NCBI GenBank assembly: GCA_001730015.1
Contig: MDLA01000195.1
Span: 1 to 64,000 of the forward strand
Reading direction: 5' to 3'
Source of the DNA: Chromatiales bacterium (ex Bugula neritina AB1)
Lineage (GTDB): Bacteria; Pseudomonadota; Gammaproteobacteria; Granulosicoccales; Granulosicoccaceae
Length of the DNA: 64,000 bases
Made by a program: the position numbers and the translations under genes
Shown here: in pieces, positions 1-9,014 of the stretch
Layout: every line of letters begins with the position of its first letter
Position numbering within the stretch: position 1 is the first letter of the stretch
Notes under the pieces: model-generated
Database searches by the model: none
What the model was told of the DNA's origin: nothing
The model's input: only the letters and a program-made list of their open reading frames with translations

Positions 1-711
1 TGTTGCCAATTCCATCGCTATCAGTGTCGGTATCTTCGCTCGCATCATTCGGGAACGCATCGGCGTTATCGCCAGTACCGTCATTATCGCTATCAGTCTG
101 CTCACTGGCGTCGTTTGGGAACGCATCGCTATTGTCACCCACTCCATCCGCATCGGTATCGGTGGTTTCTGTCGCATCGAGTGGAAACGCATCGGCGGTG
201 TCATCGACGCCATCATTGTCATCGTCCGTATCAGCATTGTTGCCAATTCCATCGCTATCAGTGTCGGTATCTTCGCTCGCATCATTCGGGAATGCATCAG
301 CGTTATCACCGGTGCCATCATTATCACTGTCGGCCTGCTCACTGGCATCGTTTGGGAACGCATCGCTATTGTCGCCTACACCGTCGCCATCGGTATCGGT
401 AGTTTCTGTCGCATCGAATGGAAATACATCGGTGGTATCATCGACGCCGTCATTGTCGTCGTCCGTATCGGTATTGTTGCCAATTCCATCGTTATCGGTG
501 TCCGTATCTTCGCTCGCATCATTCGGGAACGCATCGGCGTTATCGCCAGTACCATCATTGTCAGTGTCAAATTGCTCACTGGCATCATTTGGAAAGCTGT
601 CGGCGTTGTCGCCGGTACCGTCTGAATCAGTATCGGTATCCTCCGTGGCATCATTTGGAAAGGCATCGGCATTGTCACCTGTGCCATCGCCATCGGAATC
701 ACTCGATTCCG
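1..711 (-). repeat. 237-bp tandem super-repeat within the TSP3 coding region
   Basis: The same sequence start (TGTTGCCAATTCC on the plus strand) recurs at 1, 238 and 475, a period of 237 bp, or 79 codons. The first two units are almost identical; the third is more diverged. Each unit holds about four calcium-repeat modules. It may continue beyond the left edge. Confidence 0.85.
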
Positions 712-3700
712 TTGGATCTAACGGAAAAGCATCAGCTACATCGTTCACACCATCGTTATCGTCGTCTGCATCGGCGTTATCACCAATGCCATCCATATCG
801 CTGTCATGAGTTTCACTACCATCAGCAGGAAAAGCGTCACTGTTATCGCCGACACCATCGCCATCGGTATCTTTGGTTTCTGAGCTGTCGTAGGGAAACG
901 CGTCCAGGTTATCATTTACATCGTCGTTGTCATCATCGATGTCGGCATTGTCTCCAACGCCATCTCCATCGGAGTCGGTGGTCTCGGTAAAAACCAGAGG
1001 GAAAGCATCGACGGTGTCATCTACACCATCGTTGTCATCATCGGTGTCGGCATTGTTGCCTGTGCCATCTTCATCAGTATCTAAGGTCTCGGTTGGATCA
1101 CTGGGAAAATCGTCTGCACTATCGAGCGTTCCATCGCCATCTGTGTCTGCATCAATATTGAGCTCGCCCGGCGCATTTCCACTTCCCGACAGCACGAACG
1201 TGCTATCACCCGTTAACGTCGCTTTTAGTGTATAAGTACCCGTACTCAGGGATTCGCTCTGGTAAGCGGAAGTGACATCAATATTACTGGCGTCTAGAAC
1301 TCGAGTGGCCACTGCACCTGTTGGAGTACCTCCACTAAAAACAGGCGCAGGAAGGGCGGGATAACTCGCTGGCGGAATAATATTGACATCTGCCAGGGTA
1401 TAAGTAAGCGCTGTTTGCGCAGTTATGACATAGGCTGTAGCACTATAAGGTGCAAGTGTATAATTTTCCGCGCCATCTCCTTCAAAATGGAGCCCACCCA
1501 CATAGGAGACATTATAGGTTCCCACTGGGGTCTGATCGTCTAACGTGTATTGGGCGGTACCCGCGATCGAATCAATGTTTGTCAGATCACTAACGCTGAC
1601 CACATTACCGGTGGCATCGAGCAACTCAAACTCAAGCTGTGGTGACCCCTCCGCCCCACTTGTCAACGTTTCTCTTACGTATATAACTACCGGTGGTGGC
1701 GCCAGACTTTTTAGCTGAGGAAGATCATCAACACTCCATACGGAACTGTCGAAACCAGCGGGCAGCACCGTGCCAGAGGAAGTCGCCGATGGAAAACTAT
1801 TCGCGGTATAAATGTTCGTTCCGCTAAAGTTCCCATCCTCCTGCTGCGTTGTGTACAAACGGCTGAAGCTCGCGCCACCGGTGCCAAAGCCCACCAGACC
1901 ACCAAACGAGATATCGTCGGAAACAGCGGTTCCAATAGCATAGGAGTCGGTAATAGTAGCCGCATTACTAAATATAACCCCTATCAATCCGCCGGTACCG
2001 TAATACCCACCGTGGTAGGCGGATCCAGATACTACGGTTCCCGTAGCATAGCTCTGTGTAACCGTTGTTGTTACTATACCGGAACTGTCTCTAATATGGG
2101 GTGCAGCACCGTCTTCCTGAATTCCCGTATTACCAAGCAGCCCACCTATAGCCAGAGCATCGGAGTACGCGCCTTGTGCAGATACGTTTGCGGTACTATA
2201 GCTGCGTCGTAAATTGAGCGTACCACTATTTTGATGTCCAACCAGACCGCCACCAAAAAAAGCGACCTGTTCAGAGCCGGTTTTCGTAGAAAGGTAACCG
2301 CTCGACCAATTTCCCTCAAGATGCGTTATATCCGAACTAGAACTTCCCTTTACCAACCCAGCCAGCGCTCCGGCAAATACCTTATCATCAGTTCTCGAAT
2401 CCGCGTTAGTCTGGATCGCCACATTGATAATCCCAAGGTTTCGCACATCTGCACCAGAAAGTGATGAGAAAAATCCGTAATTACCCGCATCGACATCCTG
2501 AATCATCAACCCATCAACATGATTGCCCAGGCCATTAAAAGTTCCGGAATAGGTGTCTGGATAAAACGCTTCAAAATAGGGGGAAAGTAGTCTTCGCGAC
2601 TCACCCAACGCCACATAAGTGCCCGCGGTCATCGGTATATCTCGCAGTTCCTGAACGCTGTCGAAGCTATTAAATACGTCGTACACATGACGGCCAATCA
2701 AAAGCCGGGGATTTTGCCCTGTCAGTGTTACACGAGCGCTGGAATTGTGATCGAGTATTAGATCGGTGTCCGCTGTTGCGGCGACTGAAACATCACTACT
2801 ACCGTGAAAAAACTGCAAACCGGCATTGTCGCCACTGGCAGATATATTAGCCAGCAGGATAATGTCTTTACTACCTCGGAGTGTCAGTTGGGTATCTGCA
2901 TCCCACGCGATGGGACTTTGCAGATATATTGTGCCATCACCCGGAGTGCGCGCAGCGGTATCGCTAACGGTACTGACACCATCGATGTCAATTATTACAT
3001 CTCCGGTGGCTAACGCGCTTTCGATAGCTGCCGCCAGCGTGGCGTCTATAACGATATCCTCAGCTAAATAATCCGATCTCGTCGGGTCCAGAGGAAAGAC
3101 ATCATCGATGTCGGGTACACCATCGTTGTCATCGTCCGTATCGATGTTATTGCCGATACCATCATTATCCGTGTCTTCAGACTCAGTAGCATCGTTTGGA
3201 AATGCATCGCCGTTGTCTCCTACACCGTCGCCATCGGCATCCGAAGACTCAGCACTGTCAAGCGGAAACAAATCGGATACATCGTCTACTCCATCATTGT
3301 CGTCATCGGTGTCTGCATTGTTTCCAATGGTATCGCCATCTGTGTCCGTTGTTTCGCTGGCGTCTAATGGAAAAAAGTCGCTATCGTCGTTAGTTCCGTC
3401 GTTGTCATCATCTGCATCGGTCAAATCCGGAATGCCATCCGAATCGGTATCTGTTGAAGGATCGGGTACCAGCGCAGCGCCTCCGCCAAGCTGCATCGTG
3501 AAATCGTCAATCAGCTCCATCCTCGACCCTGCGCTGGAAAAATACACATGAATTTTTTCTGCGCTACCAATTTGGCTATTTACAACACCATTTAGCGTTT
3601 GGGTTGTAAATACACTGCCCAGGTTGCCGGCAGCATCAGAGTTGATGATCTGCATTTCCAGATCGTAGGTATTAGTGGCTACCGCCCGCAGTGTCAGAAC

Positions 3701-4225
3701 AAATTTGTACCAGTTGCCCAGTACAAGATCACCGCTGCTGCTAAACCAGCTCAGGTTTGTCGTGGAATAATTTGAATGAAAAGCCCCACCCCCACCATGG
3801 AAGGTCGCGCCGATACCCACCGGCGCATGCCCCGGACTAACCGATTCATTGGTATCGCTTGCCGCGAGGCCCAAGCCACCAAAACCGTTGTTGAAGCGAA
3901 TTTTAAAATAGGCAGACAGAACATATACATCGCCCACGCCACTGACACTATACCCGGCTTTCGTTGTCCAAAGATCCTGACTGCTACTGGGTACCGAGAT
4001 GCTACCCGTCCCATTAATCCCGGAATTGGCATTCTCTGTGAAAACGGGTGACGAATCCGGATTAAACAAGCTGGTGAGACTACCGGGATCATTAAATGTT
4101 TCTTTAACAAAAACCGCAGCTGAAGACGGCTGTACCAGGAACAAGATCAGCAGGATAAAAATAAACGGGCACAAAACCGCAGAGAACATCCAATTACGTG
4201 CCACATCATCCTTGATGCAATGCAT
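1..4225 (-). CDS. Giant secreted Ca-binding repeat protein (thrombospondin type 3 repeats), 5' part
   Basis: The minus strand is open from an ATG at 4225-4223 to the window edge (at least 1408 residues, no stop seen); AGGAAG lies 5-6 bases upstream of the ATG. Residues 1-36 look like a signal peptide ending near SSA. Residues about 37-245 resemble a concanavalin-like beta-sandwich region. Residues about 248-385 and from about 1020 to the edge are Asp-rich thrombospondin type 3-like repeats of the form DTDxDGxGDNADAFPxDASE, which bind calcium. Between them is a long Gly/Ser/Thr/Tyr-rich part with GLUG-like segments (GGLVG, IGGLLG, GGLIG) and an immunoglobulin-like or MBG-like stretch. Near the edge the repeats form near-identical 79-residue super-repeats. 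It is probably an extracellular or surface-anchored protein, possibly an adhesin; the C-terminal anchor lies outside the window. Function is inferred from domain type only. Confidence 0.85.
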   Translation of the reverse strand, partial: MHCIKDDVARNWMFSAVLCPFIFILLILFLVQPSSAAVFVKETFNDPGSLTSLFNPDSSPVFTENANSGINGTGSISVPSSSQDLWTTKAGYSVSGVGDVYVLSAYFKIRFNNGFGGLGLAASDTNESVSPGHAPVGIGATFHGGGGAFHSNYSTTNLSWFSSSGDLVLGNWYKFVLTLRAVATNTYDLEMQIINSDAAGNLGSVFTTQTLNGVVNSQIGSAEKIHVYFSSAGSRMELIDDFTMQLGGGAALVPDPSTDTDSDGIPDLTDADDDNDGTNDDSDFFPLDASETTDTDGDTIGNNADTDDDNDGVDDVSDLFPLDSAESSDADGDGVGDNGDAFPNDATESEDTDNDGIGNNIDTDDDNDGVPDIDDVFPLDPTRSDYLAEDIVIDATLAAAIESALATGDVIIDIDGVSTVSDTAARTPGDGTIYLQSPIAWDADTQLTLRGSKDIILLANISASGDNAGLQFFHGSSDVSVAATADTDLILDHNSSARVTLTGQNPRLLIGRHVYDVFNSFDSVQELRDIPMTAGTYVALGESRRLLSPYFEAFYPDTYSGTFNGLGNHVDGLMIQDVDAGNYGFFSSLSGADVRNLGIINVAIQTNADSRTDDKVFAGALAGLVKGSSSSDITHLEGNWSSGYLSTKTGSEQVAFFGGGLVGHQNSGTLNLRRSYSTANVSAQGAYSDALAIGGLLGNTGIQEDGAAPHIRDSSGIVTTTVTQSYATGTVVSGSAYHGGYYGTGGLIGVIFSNAATITDSYAIGTAVSDDISFGGLVGFGTGGASFSRLYTTQQEDGNFSGTNIYTANSFPSATSSGTVLPAGFDSSVWSVDDLPQLKSLAPPPVVIYVRETLTSGAEGSPQLEFELLDATGNVVSVSDLTNIDSIAGTAQYTLDDQTPVGTYNVSYVGGLHFEGDGAENYTLAPYSATAYVITAQTALTYTLADVNIIPPASYPALPAPVFSGGTPTGAVATRVLDASNIDVTSAYQSESLSTGTYTLKATLTGDSTFVLSGSGNAPGELNIDADTDGDGTLDSADDFPSDPTETLDTDEDGTGNNADTDDDNDGVDDTVDAFPLVFTETTDSDGDGVGDNADIDDDNDDVNDNLDAFPYDSSETKDTDGDGVGDNSDAFPADGSETHDSDMDGIGDNADADDDNDGVNDVADAFPLDPTESSDSDGDGTGDNADAFPNDATEDTDTDSDGTGDNADSFPNDASEQFDTDNDGTGDNADAFPNDASEDTDTDNDGIGNNTDTDDDNDGVDDTTDVFPFDATETTDTDGDGVGDNSDAFPNDASEQADSDNDGTGDNADAFPNDASEDTDTDSDGIGNNADTDDDNDGVDDTADAFPLDATETTDTDADGVGDNSDAFPNDASEQTDSDNDGTGDNADAFPNDASEDTDTDSDGIGN

Positions 4226-4540
4226 AGCGCTTCCTAATTTATATGAACAACTTAAATTCTGATCGGCACTTTGTTGAATTGCCTTAAGCTATTGCGTAAT
4301 CAAAAGCACAAGTTTTGACAAAATAACCGATGTGTTTTTAAACCAACTACAAGTCAACTTCCTACATTTCCATGCTTTCAGACACCTGCAATTTCGAGTT
4401 AAGTAAGGAACACGAACGCATGAGTTTACCGCCTCGTCTGGCCCAGTCCAACAAAACGCCAGACGATGCAACCATTGCAGCAGTAGAAGACATCCAACGT
4501 TACCCGAGGGACAAATCGATCGATTGTCCGAGCATTCAGT
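4226..4540. other. Intergenic, no gene recognised
   Basis: This stretch lies between the divergent TSP3 gene and the RAYT element. A short plus-strand reading frame starting at 4372 (acidic, soluble) runs into the REP sequence at 4541 and has no recognised homology. It could be a stump cut by the element or chance. Confidence 0.4.
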
Positions 4541-4603
4541 GGAAAAATGTCGGACACCCATTTTTTGTCAAATGGAAAAAATGCTGGACACCCTTTTTTG
4601 GTC
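4541..4603. repeat. REP palindrome pair upstream of RAYT 1
   Basis: Two successive units carry the core AAAAATGTCGGACACCC followed by a T-run, and AAAAAATGCTGGACACCC followed by a T-run. Each is a short imperfect palindrome (A-run plus ATG facing CAT plus T-run). The same motif recurs at 5717, 7283 and, inverted, at 7707. This fits the REP sequences that RAYT transposases act on. Confidence 0.75.
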
Positions 4604-4670
4604 TGGAAACTCGCGTTTTTACGTGGTAGAAATGGCGTTGAAATTTTGATGTAGCAGTAGGAAGTAAAAA

Positions 4671-5669
4671 ATGACCAGGGCCCGGAAAACACTAATAGCA
4701 CTCGAAGCAACATCGTACTACCACATCTGCGTCAGGGCAGTACGGAAATCCTTCCTTTGCGGGGAAGATAAATCTTCAGGGCGCAATTTCGATCACCGCA
4801 AGCAATGGCTCGAGAATGAGCTACTACGGTTGACCGAGATCTTCGCAATCGACATAAGCGCGTACGCAATTCTCTCAAATCACTACCACGTAATTCTGCA
4901 TGTCGATAAAGACCGAACCACCAATTGGGATGCCGGTGAAATAATCGAACGTTGGCATCAATTATTCAAAGGCACTGTACAGAGTCAAGCATTCATTAAT
5001 GGTGAATCACTCGACGCTGGAGCTCGAGCGCTATTGGATAGCCAGATAGGAATCTGGCAGGAAAGGCTGACGGATATCAGTTGGTTTATGCGAGTGGTAA
5101 ATGAAAAAATTGCTCGAAAAGCAAACGCCGAAGATGAGTGTACCGGCCGATTCTGGGAGGGGCGCTTTAAAAGTCAGGCGCTACTGGATGACAAAGCACT
5201 GTTGGCCTGCATGGCCTATGTCGATCTGAATCCGATTCGAGCAAAGATAGCAGAGACGCCGGAAGAATCTGACCATACGTCAGTTAAACTACGTATAGAG
5301 ACCTGTCAGTCGCAAGGGATAATTGGCGGTATATCGGAGAATCAGCCAGAACAACTGCAGCCGTTTGCAGGTAGTACACACGAGGGGGAGTTAGAGGGCT
5401 TGCCGTTTCGATTGCAGGACTATTTGGAGCTGGTCGATTGGACTGGCAGGCAGATGCGGGAGGACAAGCCAGGGCAGATAGAAGAGACCGTGCCACCTAT
5501 ATTGAAACGTCTCAATTTGGACGCTGATCACTGGTTATATATGACTCAACACTATCAGAGTAGTTTCAAGTCATTGGTTGGTTGTGTGCAACAAGTACGC
5601 GAGGCCTGCCGGCTACTGGGCTGGAAGAAGAGCCACAGTCTGTCAATGTGCCGGGTGCTGATTGGTTGA
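4671..5669 (+). CDS. REP-associated tyrosine transposase (RAYT, Y1_Tnp family), copy 1
   Basis: This 332-aa protein belongs to the IS200/Y1-type single-strand transposases found with REP palindromes. The N-terminus has the YYHICVRAVRKSFLCG block typical of the longer marine RAYT group. The HUH metal-binding motif is HYH at residues 71-73 (SNHYHVILH). A later YVDLNPIRA block contains the candidate nucleophilic tyrosine. The ATG follows AGGAAGTAAAAA. REP palindromes flank the gene on both sides, and two degenerate copies of its 3' end follow at 5761 and 7341. Known role of the family: excision and spread of REP/REPIN sequences in single-stranded form. The reading frame looks intact, so it may be the driver of the local REP copies. 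Confidence 0.92.
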   Translation: MTRARKTLIALEATSYYHICVRAVRKSFLCGEDKSSGRNFDHRKQWLENELLRLTEIFAIDISAYAILSNHYHVILHVDKDRTTNWDAGEIIERWHQLFKGTVQSQAFINGESLDAGARALLDSQIGIWQERLTDISWFMRVVNEKIARKANAEDECTGRFWEGRFKSQALLDDKALLACMAYVDLNPIRAKIAETPEESDHTSVKLRIETCQSQGIIGGISENQPEQLQPFAGSTHEGELEGLPFRLQDYLELVDWTGRQMREDKPGQIEETVPPILKRLNLDADHWLYMTQHYQSSFKSLVGCVQQVREACRLLGWKKSHSLSMCRVLIG

Positions 5670-5716
5670 AGGGTCACTTCTATCAGTGGCCAAATAACGG
5701 ATAGTTTCTTCGCTAG

Positions 5717-5750
5717 AGGAAAAAAATGTCGGACACCCATTTTTTCCCTG
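5717..5750. repeat. REP palindrome downstream of RAYT 1
   Basis: The unit contains AAAAAAATGTCGGACACCC followed by ATTTTTT, matching the upstream pair. It sits between the intact transposase gene and tail copy A. Confidence 0.75.
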
Positions 5751-5760
5751 GCTAAAAGGA

Positions 5761-6120
5761 GAATCCACCGATACAACTCCAGTCGTTTGCAGGCAGCGCA
5801 CACTAGGGAATGTCAGAGGGATTGCCGTTTCGATTCCTGGACTATTTGGAACTGGCAAATCCGACGGGCAGACAGATCCGTGAAGATTAAAAGGGGCCCC
5901 GCCACCTATACTGAATAGTCTCAATGTGGACACCGACCACTGTTATATATGACACAACACCATCAGTGTAGTTTCGAGTCACGGGTTGGTGATGAAAAAC
6001 GAGCAGGCGAGGCGTGTCGGCCACCGGGCTGGAAGAATAACCATAGTCTGCCAAAGTGCCGGGCACTGATTGGTTAAATGGCGGCTATCTGTCAGTGGCC
6101 GGGTAAGGGATCGTTTTTTG
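5761..6120 (+). pseudogene. Degenerate RAYT 3'-tail, copy A
   Basis: The sequence aligns over about 320 bp with the last third of the intact transposase gene (from about 5336), continuing about 50 bp past its stop. It carries an in-frame TAA after the block equivalent to the TGRQ region and several indels, so it cannot encode a protein. It shares many differences from the intact gene with tail copy B at 7341 (for example GATTCCTGGACTATTTGG and GATGAAAAACGAGCA). This suggests that both derive from one already degenerate ancestor. Confidence 0.85.
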
Positions 6121-6121
6121 C

Positions 6122-6196
6122 CATAAAAAATGGCTGTCCCTGTTTTGGTCCGGTCCCTGTTTTGGTCCGCCGAAAAATGGTTGTCCCTGTTATGTT
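6122..6196. repeat. Inverted REP-like sequence (GTCCCTG series)
   Basis: AAAAAATGGCTGTCCCTG, a doubled GTCCCTGTTTTGG unit and AAAAATGGTTGTCCCTG follow one another. They resemble the opposite orientation of the REP at 5717 with altered core bases. This closes tail copy A on its right side and lies directly after the stop of the reductase gene. Confidence 0.55.
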
Positions 6197-6208
6197 TCTT
6201 TACTTACT

Positions 6209-6946
6209 CTAACGCATTTTAAATCCTTGCTTGTCTAAAAACCCGCGCATATGAGGGCGTGATTCTTTACCGACCAGTTTTTTCATTTCATCGGTCCATT
6301 GACTTACCTTGGTGCCACCAGTACGGGTCTGATAATAATGACCTAGACGCTCGTTGTAGTCATCAAAATGGGTATCCTGTTGTTCATCGGTATAGGCATC
6401 CTGCATAAGAACCGCATCTACTGACAGGCGTGGCTTTATCTCCGGATCTTGTGCTGGGTATCCAAGACATAAACCGAATACCGGATACACCTGTTCAGGT
6501 AGCTGCAAAAGTTCAGTAACCTTTGCCGGGTTGTTTCGAAGACCGCCAATGTAACAAATTCCCAATCCCAGGGATTCTGCAGCGATGACGGCATTTTGCG
6601 CGGCGAGTGCGACATCAATAGTGGCGATAAGAAAGTGTTCTGTCATGCCTTGTTCAAATTCGCCACCGGCCCGTGCACAGGCAGCACCACTTCTTTTTAA
6701 ATCTGCACACCAGACGAGAAACGCGCCTGCGTTACTTACCCACGCCTGTCCACCGGCGAGCTCGGCAATACTGTCACGCGTCGCTGAACTGTTCACCTGA
6801 ATGACGGTCACAGCTTGCACATTACTGGAAGTAGCTGCTGTCTGACCAGCTGACACAATTTCCCGGACCTGCTCTGTTGAGACAGCTTGATCCGTAAATT
6901 TGCGAATGGAGCGGTGCGATTTCAGTAATTCAATAGTCGGGTTCAT
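6209..6946 (-). CDS. nfsA: NADPH-dependent oxidoreductase of the NfsA / flavin reductase family
   Basis: This 245-aa protein has the nitroreductase fold of the NfsA group. The N-terminus has LLKSHRSIRKFTD, the FMN-phosphate binding region; SAGQTAATSSNVQ follows, and GLGICYIGGLRNNP with GLCLGYPAQDPEIKPRL marks the C-terminal half. The length matches the family (about 240-250). Known family role: FMN-dependent two-electron reduction of nitroaromatics, quinones or flavins using NADPH. It stands alone between RAYT debris on both sides, and nothing nearby suggests a particular substrate. Confidence 0.88.
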   Translation of the reverse strand: MNPTIELLKSHRSIRKFTDQAVSTEQVREIVSAGQTAATSSNVQAVTVIQVNSSATRDSIAELAGGQAWVSNAGAFLVWCADLKRSGAACARAGGEFEQGMTEHFLIATIDVALAAQNAVIAAESLGLGICYIGGLRNNPAKVTELLQLPEQVYPVFGLCLGYPAQDPEIKPRLSVDAVLMQDAYTDEQQDTHFDDYNERLGHYYQTRTGGTKVSQWTDEMKKLVGKESRPHMRGFLDKQGFKMR

Positions 6947-7021
6947 TGTCGGTTTCTCATGGTCGAATCAGTTATTTAATATTAAACGCAACAGTATCAT
7001 TTTACTTTTTAATCCGCACAA

Positions 7022-7281
7022 TCAACTGGGAATAGCTTTATAAAACAGACGAAGCGCCAGTTGGCTGAGCACTGACCAAAATACCTATCTAAAGGTTGAC
7101 TCAGGTATTTTTTTCATAATAGAACCTCCCGTCCTGGTGCCGGGTAAACCACTCGCAATCATCGCCACTATCAGGGGAATCCACTCCAGTGCCACAAAAC
7201 CCTGAATTCCGTATGCGATCACCCTGGAAATGTGCTGAAAAGTCATGCAAATGGCGTAAGTCGAGACGGTTGCATCACGGC
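7022..7281 (-). pseudogene. Remnant of a TauE/SafE-type membrane permease (C-terminal end)
   Basis: On the minus strand from 7281 the reading is RDATVSTYAICMTFQHISR, then a hydrophobic stretch with VIAYGIQGFVALEWIPLIV and MIASGLPGTR, then MKKIPESTFR, an in-frame TAG, and VFWSVLSQLALRLFYK before a final stop. The order (loop, helix, GT-G turn, last helix with LALRLxY) matches the C-terminus of TauE/SafE sulfite/anion exporters. The 5' side ends exactly at the REP sequence at 7283, so the rest of the gene was lost or displaced there. Confidence 0.65.
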
Positions 7282-7282
7282 A

Positions 7283-7334
7283 AGAAAAAAATGTTGGACA
7301 TATATAAAATAATGCTGGACACCCATTTTTTCGG
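7283..7334. repeat. REP palindrome pair (left end of tail copy B element)
   Basis: AAAAAAATGTTGGACA and AATGCTGGACACCCATTTTTT follow each other, the same motif as upstream of RAYT 1. It abuts the truncated TauE/SafE fragment. Confidence 0.75.
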
Positions 7335-7340
7335 TTAAAA

Positions 7341-7704
7341 GGAAAATCAGCCGATACAACTCCAGTTGTTTACAGGTAGCGCACACGAGGAAAAGTCAGA
7401 GGGATTGCCGTTTCGATTCCTGGACTATTTGGAACTGGCAAATCGGACGGGCAGACAGATCAGTGAAGATTAAATGAGAGCCCGCCACTTATGCTGAACA
7501 GTCTCAATGTGGACACCGACCACTGCTATATGTGACACAACACTATCAGTGTAGCTTCGAGTCACCGGTTGGTGATGAAAAACGAGCATGCGAGGCGTGC
7601 CGGCTACCGGGCTGCAAGAATAACCATAGTCTGCCAAAGCGCTAGGCACTGATTGCTTAAAGGGTGGTTATCTGTCAGTGGCAGGGTACGGGATCGTTTC
7701 TTCG
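7341..7704 (+). pseudogene. Degenerate RAYT 3'-tail, copy B
   Basis: This is closely related to tail copy A, with the same in-frame stop region (GAAGATTAA) and the same downstream 50 bp (CTGTCAGTGGC ... TCGTTTCTTCGCC). It ends at an inverted REP pair at 7707. The unit REP - tail - inverted REP looks like a non-autonomous element moved by the intact transposase. Confidence 0.85.
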
Positions 7705-7706
7705 CC

Positions 7707-7781
7707 AGAAAAAAAATGGGTGTCCATGTTTTTCCATCCATGTTTTTCCAGAAAAAAATGGGTGTCCATGTTTTTTTCCTG
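7707..7781. repeat. Inverted REP pair (right end of tail copy B element)
   Basis: Two units of AAAAAAATGGGTGTCCATG followed by T-runs, in opposite orientation to those at 7283. Confidence 0.75.
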
Positions 7782-7787
7782 GTTGAG

Positions 7788-8030
7788 GCATATCGCTACG
7801 GCAAGTTGGCCGCAGTCGCCCCGTTTCGATATACCCAGATTATACGGACGATATTTGCGGGCTGGATAGTCTGGGTAGAAATACCTTCAACCGCCGTGTT
7901 TACAGGCATTGGCATTATCTGCACATCAGGCGTTTTTATAACCTGGCGCGAAGCACTAGCCAAAAAGCGTAGTCGTCAATTAGCCGCTGCTGATCAACTG
8001 GATAGCAACATAGAGGACACTCATTTCTAA
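7788..8030 (+). pseudogene. Remnant of an EamA/DMT-family transporter (C-terminal end)
   Basis: The plus-strand reading from about 7788 gives YGKLAAVAPFRYTQIIRT, then two hydrophobic helices containing GWIVWVEIP and FTGIGIICTSGVFITWRE, and a basic tail ending in TAA. The APFRYTQII / GxxxFxExP / GxxIIxxSGxFxxxRE pattern is the last two helices of EamA (DMT) transporters. Nothing of the first eight helices is left. The reading frame continues upstream only into the REP and tail sequence, so the gene was truncated by that element. Confidence 0.7.
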
Positions 8031-8075
8031 TTCCTCGGATTAATTCCCACCTACATCCAGGATGTCACGCCTCGA

Positions 8076-8921
8076 CTATTCGTTCCATCGAAAGGCCTCC
8101 CCCTCTCGCGTGACGCGGCCAATAGAGGGAAGCGCAAAATGACTGCCCAGCACGATGCAGCCTGCCTCAGAAACGCGCTCTAACAATTGAATGCGGGAAG
8201 ATACAGCCATCTCAGCGTCGGAGTCGTATTTAAAATGCCAATCCGGATAGCAACACTGAACTGTTGAATGCAGCGCATCTCCAGTGATAACAGCTTCGCA
8301 GTTTGCGTCTCCCACCAAGATCGACACGTGCCCCGGCGTATGTCCCGGTGTTGGGATCAGTGTTACATGATCACCTAACATGTGGCCTGCCTGAACCAGT
8401 TCGACTTGCCCGGCTTCGACAACCGGTAGTATGCTCTCTAAATACATATCACCATTGCCCAGGCGGTGAACCTTTTCATCTGCTGAAGGTATAAGATAGT
8501 GCGCGTTCGGGAAAGTAGGCACCCAACGCCCATCCACAAGTTGAGTATTCCATCCGACGTGATCCGTGTGAAGATGAGTGCAAAGCACGTAGTCTATATC
8601 TTCAAAATTTACGCCTGCCGCTTTAAGCGACGACTGAAAGCGAGTTCCCGAGCGCTTGTGCCAATCGGGCATTCCGGGCACGGTCTTGCCGTTACCGACG
8701 CAGCTATCAACCAGAATGTTATGATAAGGGGTCTTTAACAGAAACCCTTGTATCGGCAGAATCATCCGGCCCGATTGACGGCAAACACTGCCTGGGGCAT
8801 AGGACTCCACAATCGCAGCAACATCCGGCCCCGCTGTAGGATACAGTTCCTCTGGCGTTAAAAACGGCTCGTGTATTTCGAGAATTCTCCAAACTTCGAT
8901 ATCCCCGACTTTATATAACAT
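8076..8921 (-). CDS. Metallo-beta-lactamase-fold hydrolase
   Basis: This 281-aa protein has the HxHxDH metal site as THLHTDHVG at residues 115-123, an Asp ligand in ITGDALHS near 219 and a later His in LGSHFALP near 262, giving a full di-metal set. The order and length fit the AHL-lactonase-like or broad hydrolase branch of the superfamily. It is the last gene of the long minus-strand block, 93 bp after the ABC permease. It could open a lactone or cyclic amide in the same pathway, but the substrate is unknown. No signal peptide is evident, so it should act in the cytoplasm. Confidence 0.88.
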   Translation of the reverse strand: MLYKVGDIEVWRILEIHEPFLTPEELYPTAGPDVAAIVESYAPGSVCRQSGRMILPIQGFLLKTPYHNILVDSCVGNGKTVPGMPDWHKRSGTRFQSSLKAAGVNFEDIDYVLCTHLHTDHVGWNTQLVDGRWVPTFPNAHYLIPSADEKVHRLGNGDMYLESILPVVEAGQVELVQAGHMLGDHVTLIPTPGHTPGHVSILVGDANCEAVITGDALHSTVQCCYPDWHFKYDSDAEMAVSSRIQLLERVSEAGCIVLGSHFALPSIGRVTREGEAFRWNE

Positions 8922-9014
8922 TTTTCCGTCTCAATTATTTTATTTGAAGTTTCACTGTGCCCTGCGTCAACGCAAACATTATTTGGCCTCGAAAGCCCCT
9001 GGTAAAACCCGAGG

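Noticed and set aside
3..1235. Long plus-strand frames rich in Ser/Pro over the repeat region
   Set aside because: They are the reverse complement of the Asp-rich calcium repeats; the minus frame has a start, ribosome site, signal peptide and known repeats.
7653..8030. A single 125-aa gene starting in the RAYT tail
   Set aside because: Its first 45 codons are tail and REP sequence; only the last part is transporter-like, so it is a chance fusion with a gene remnant.
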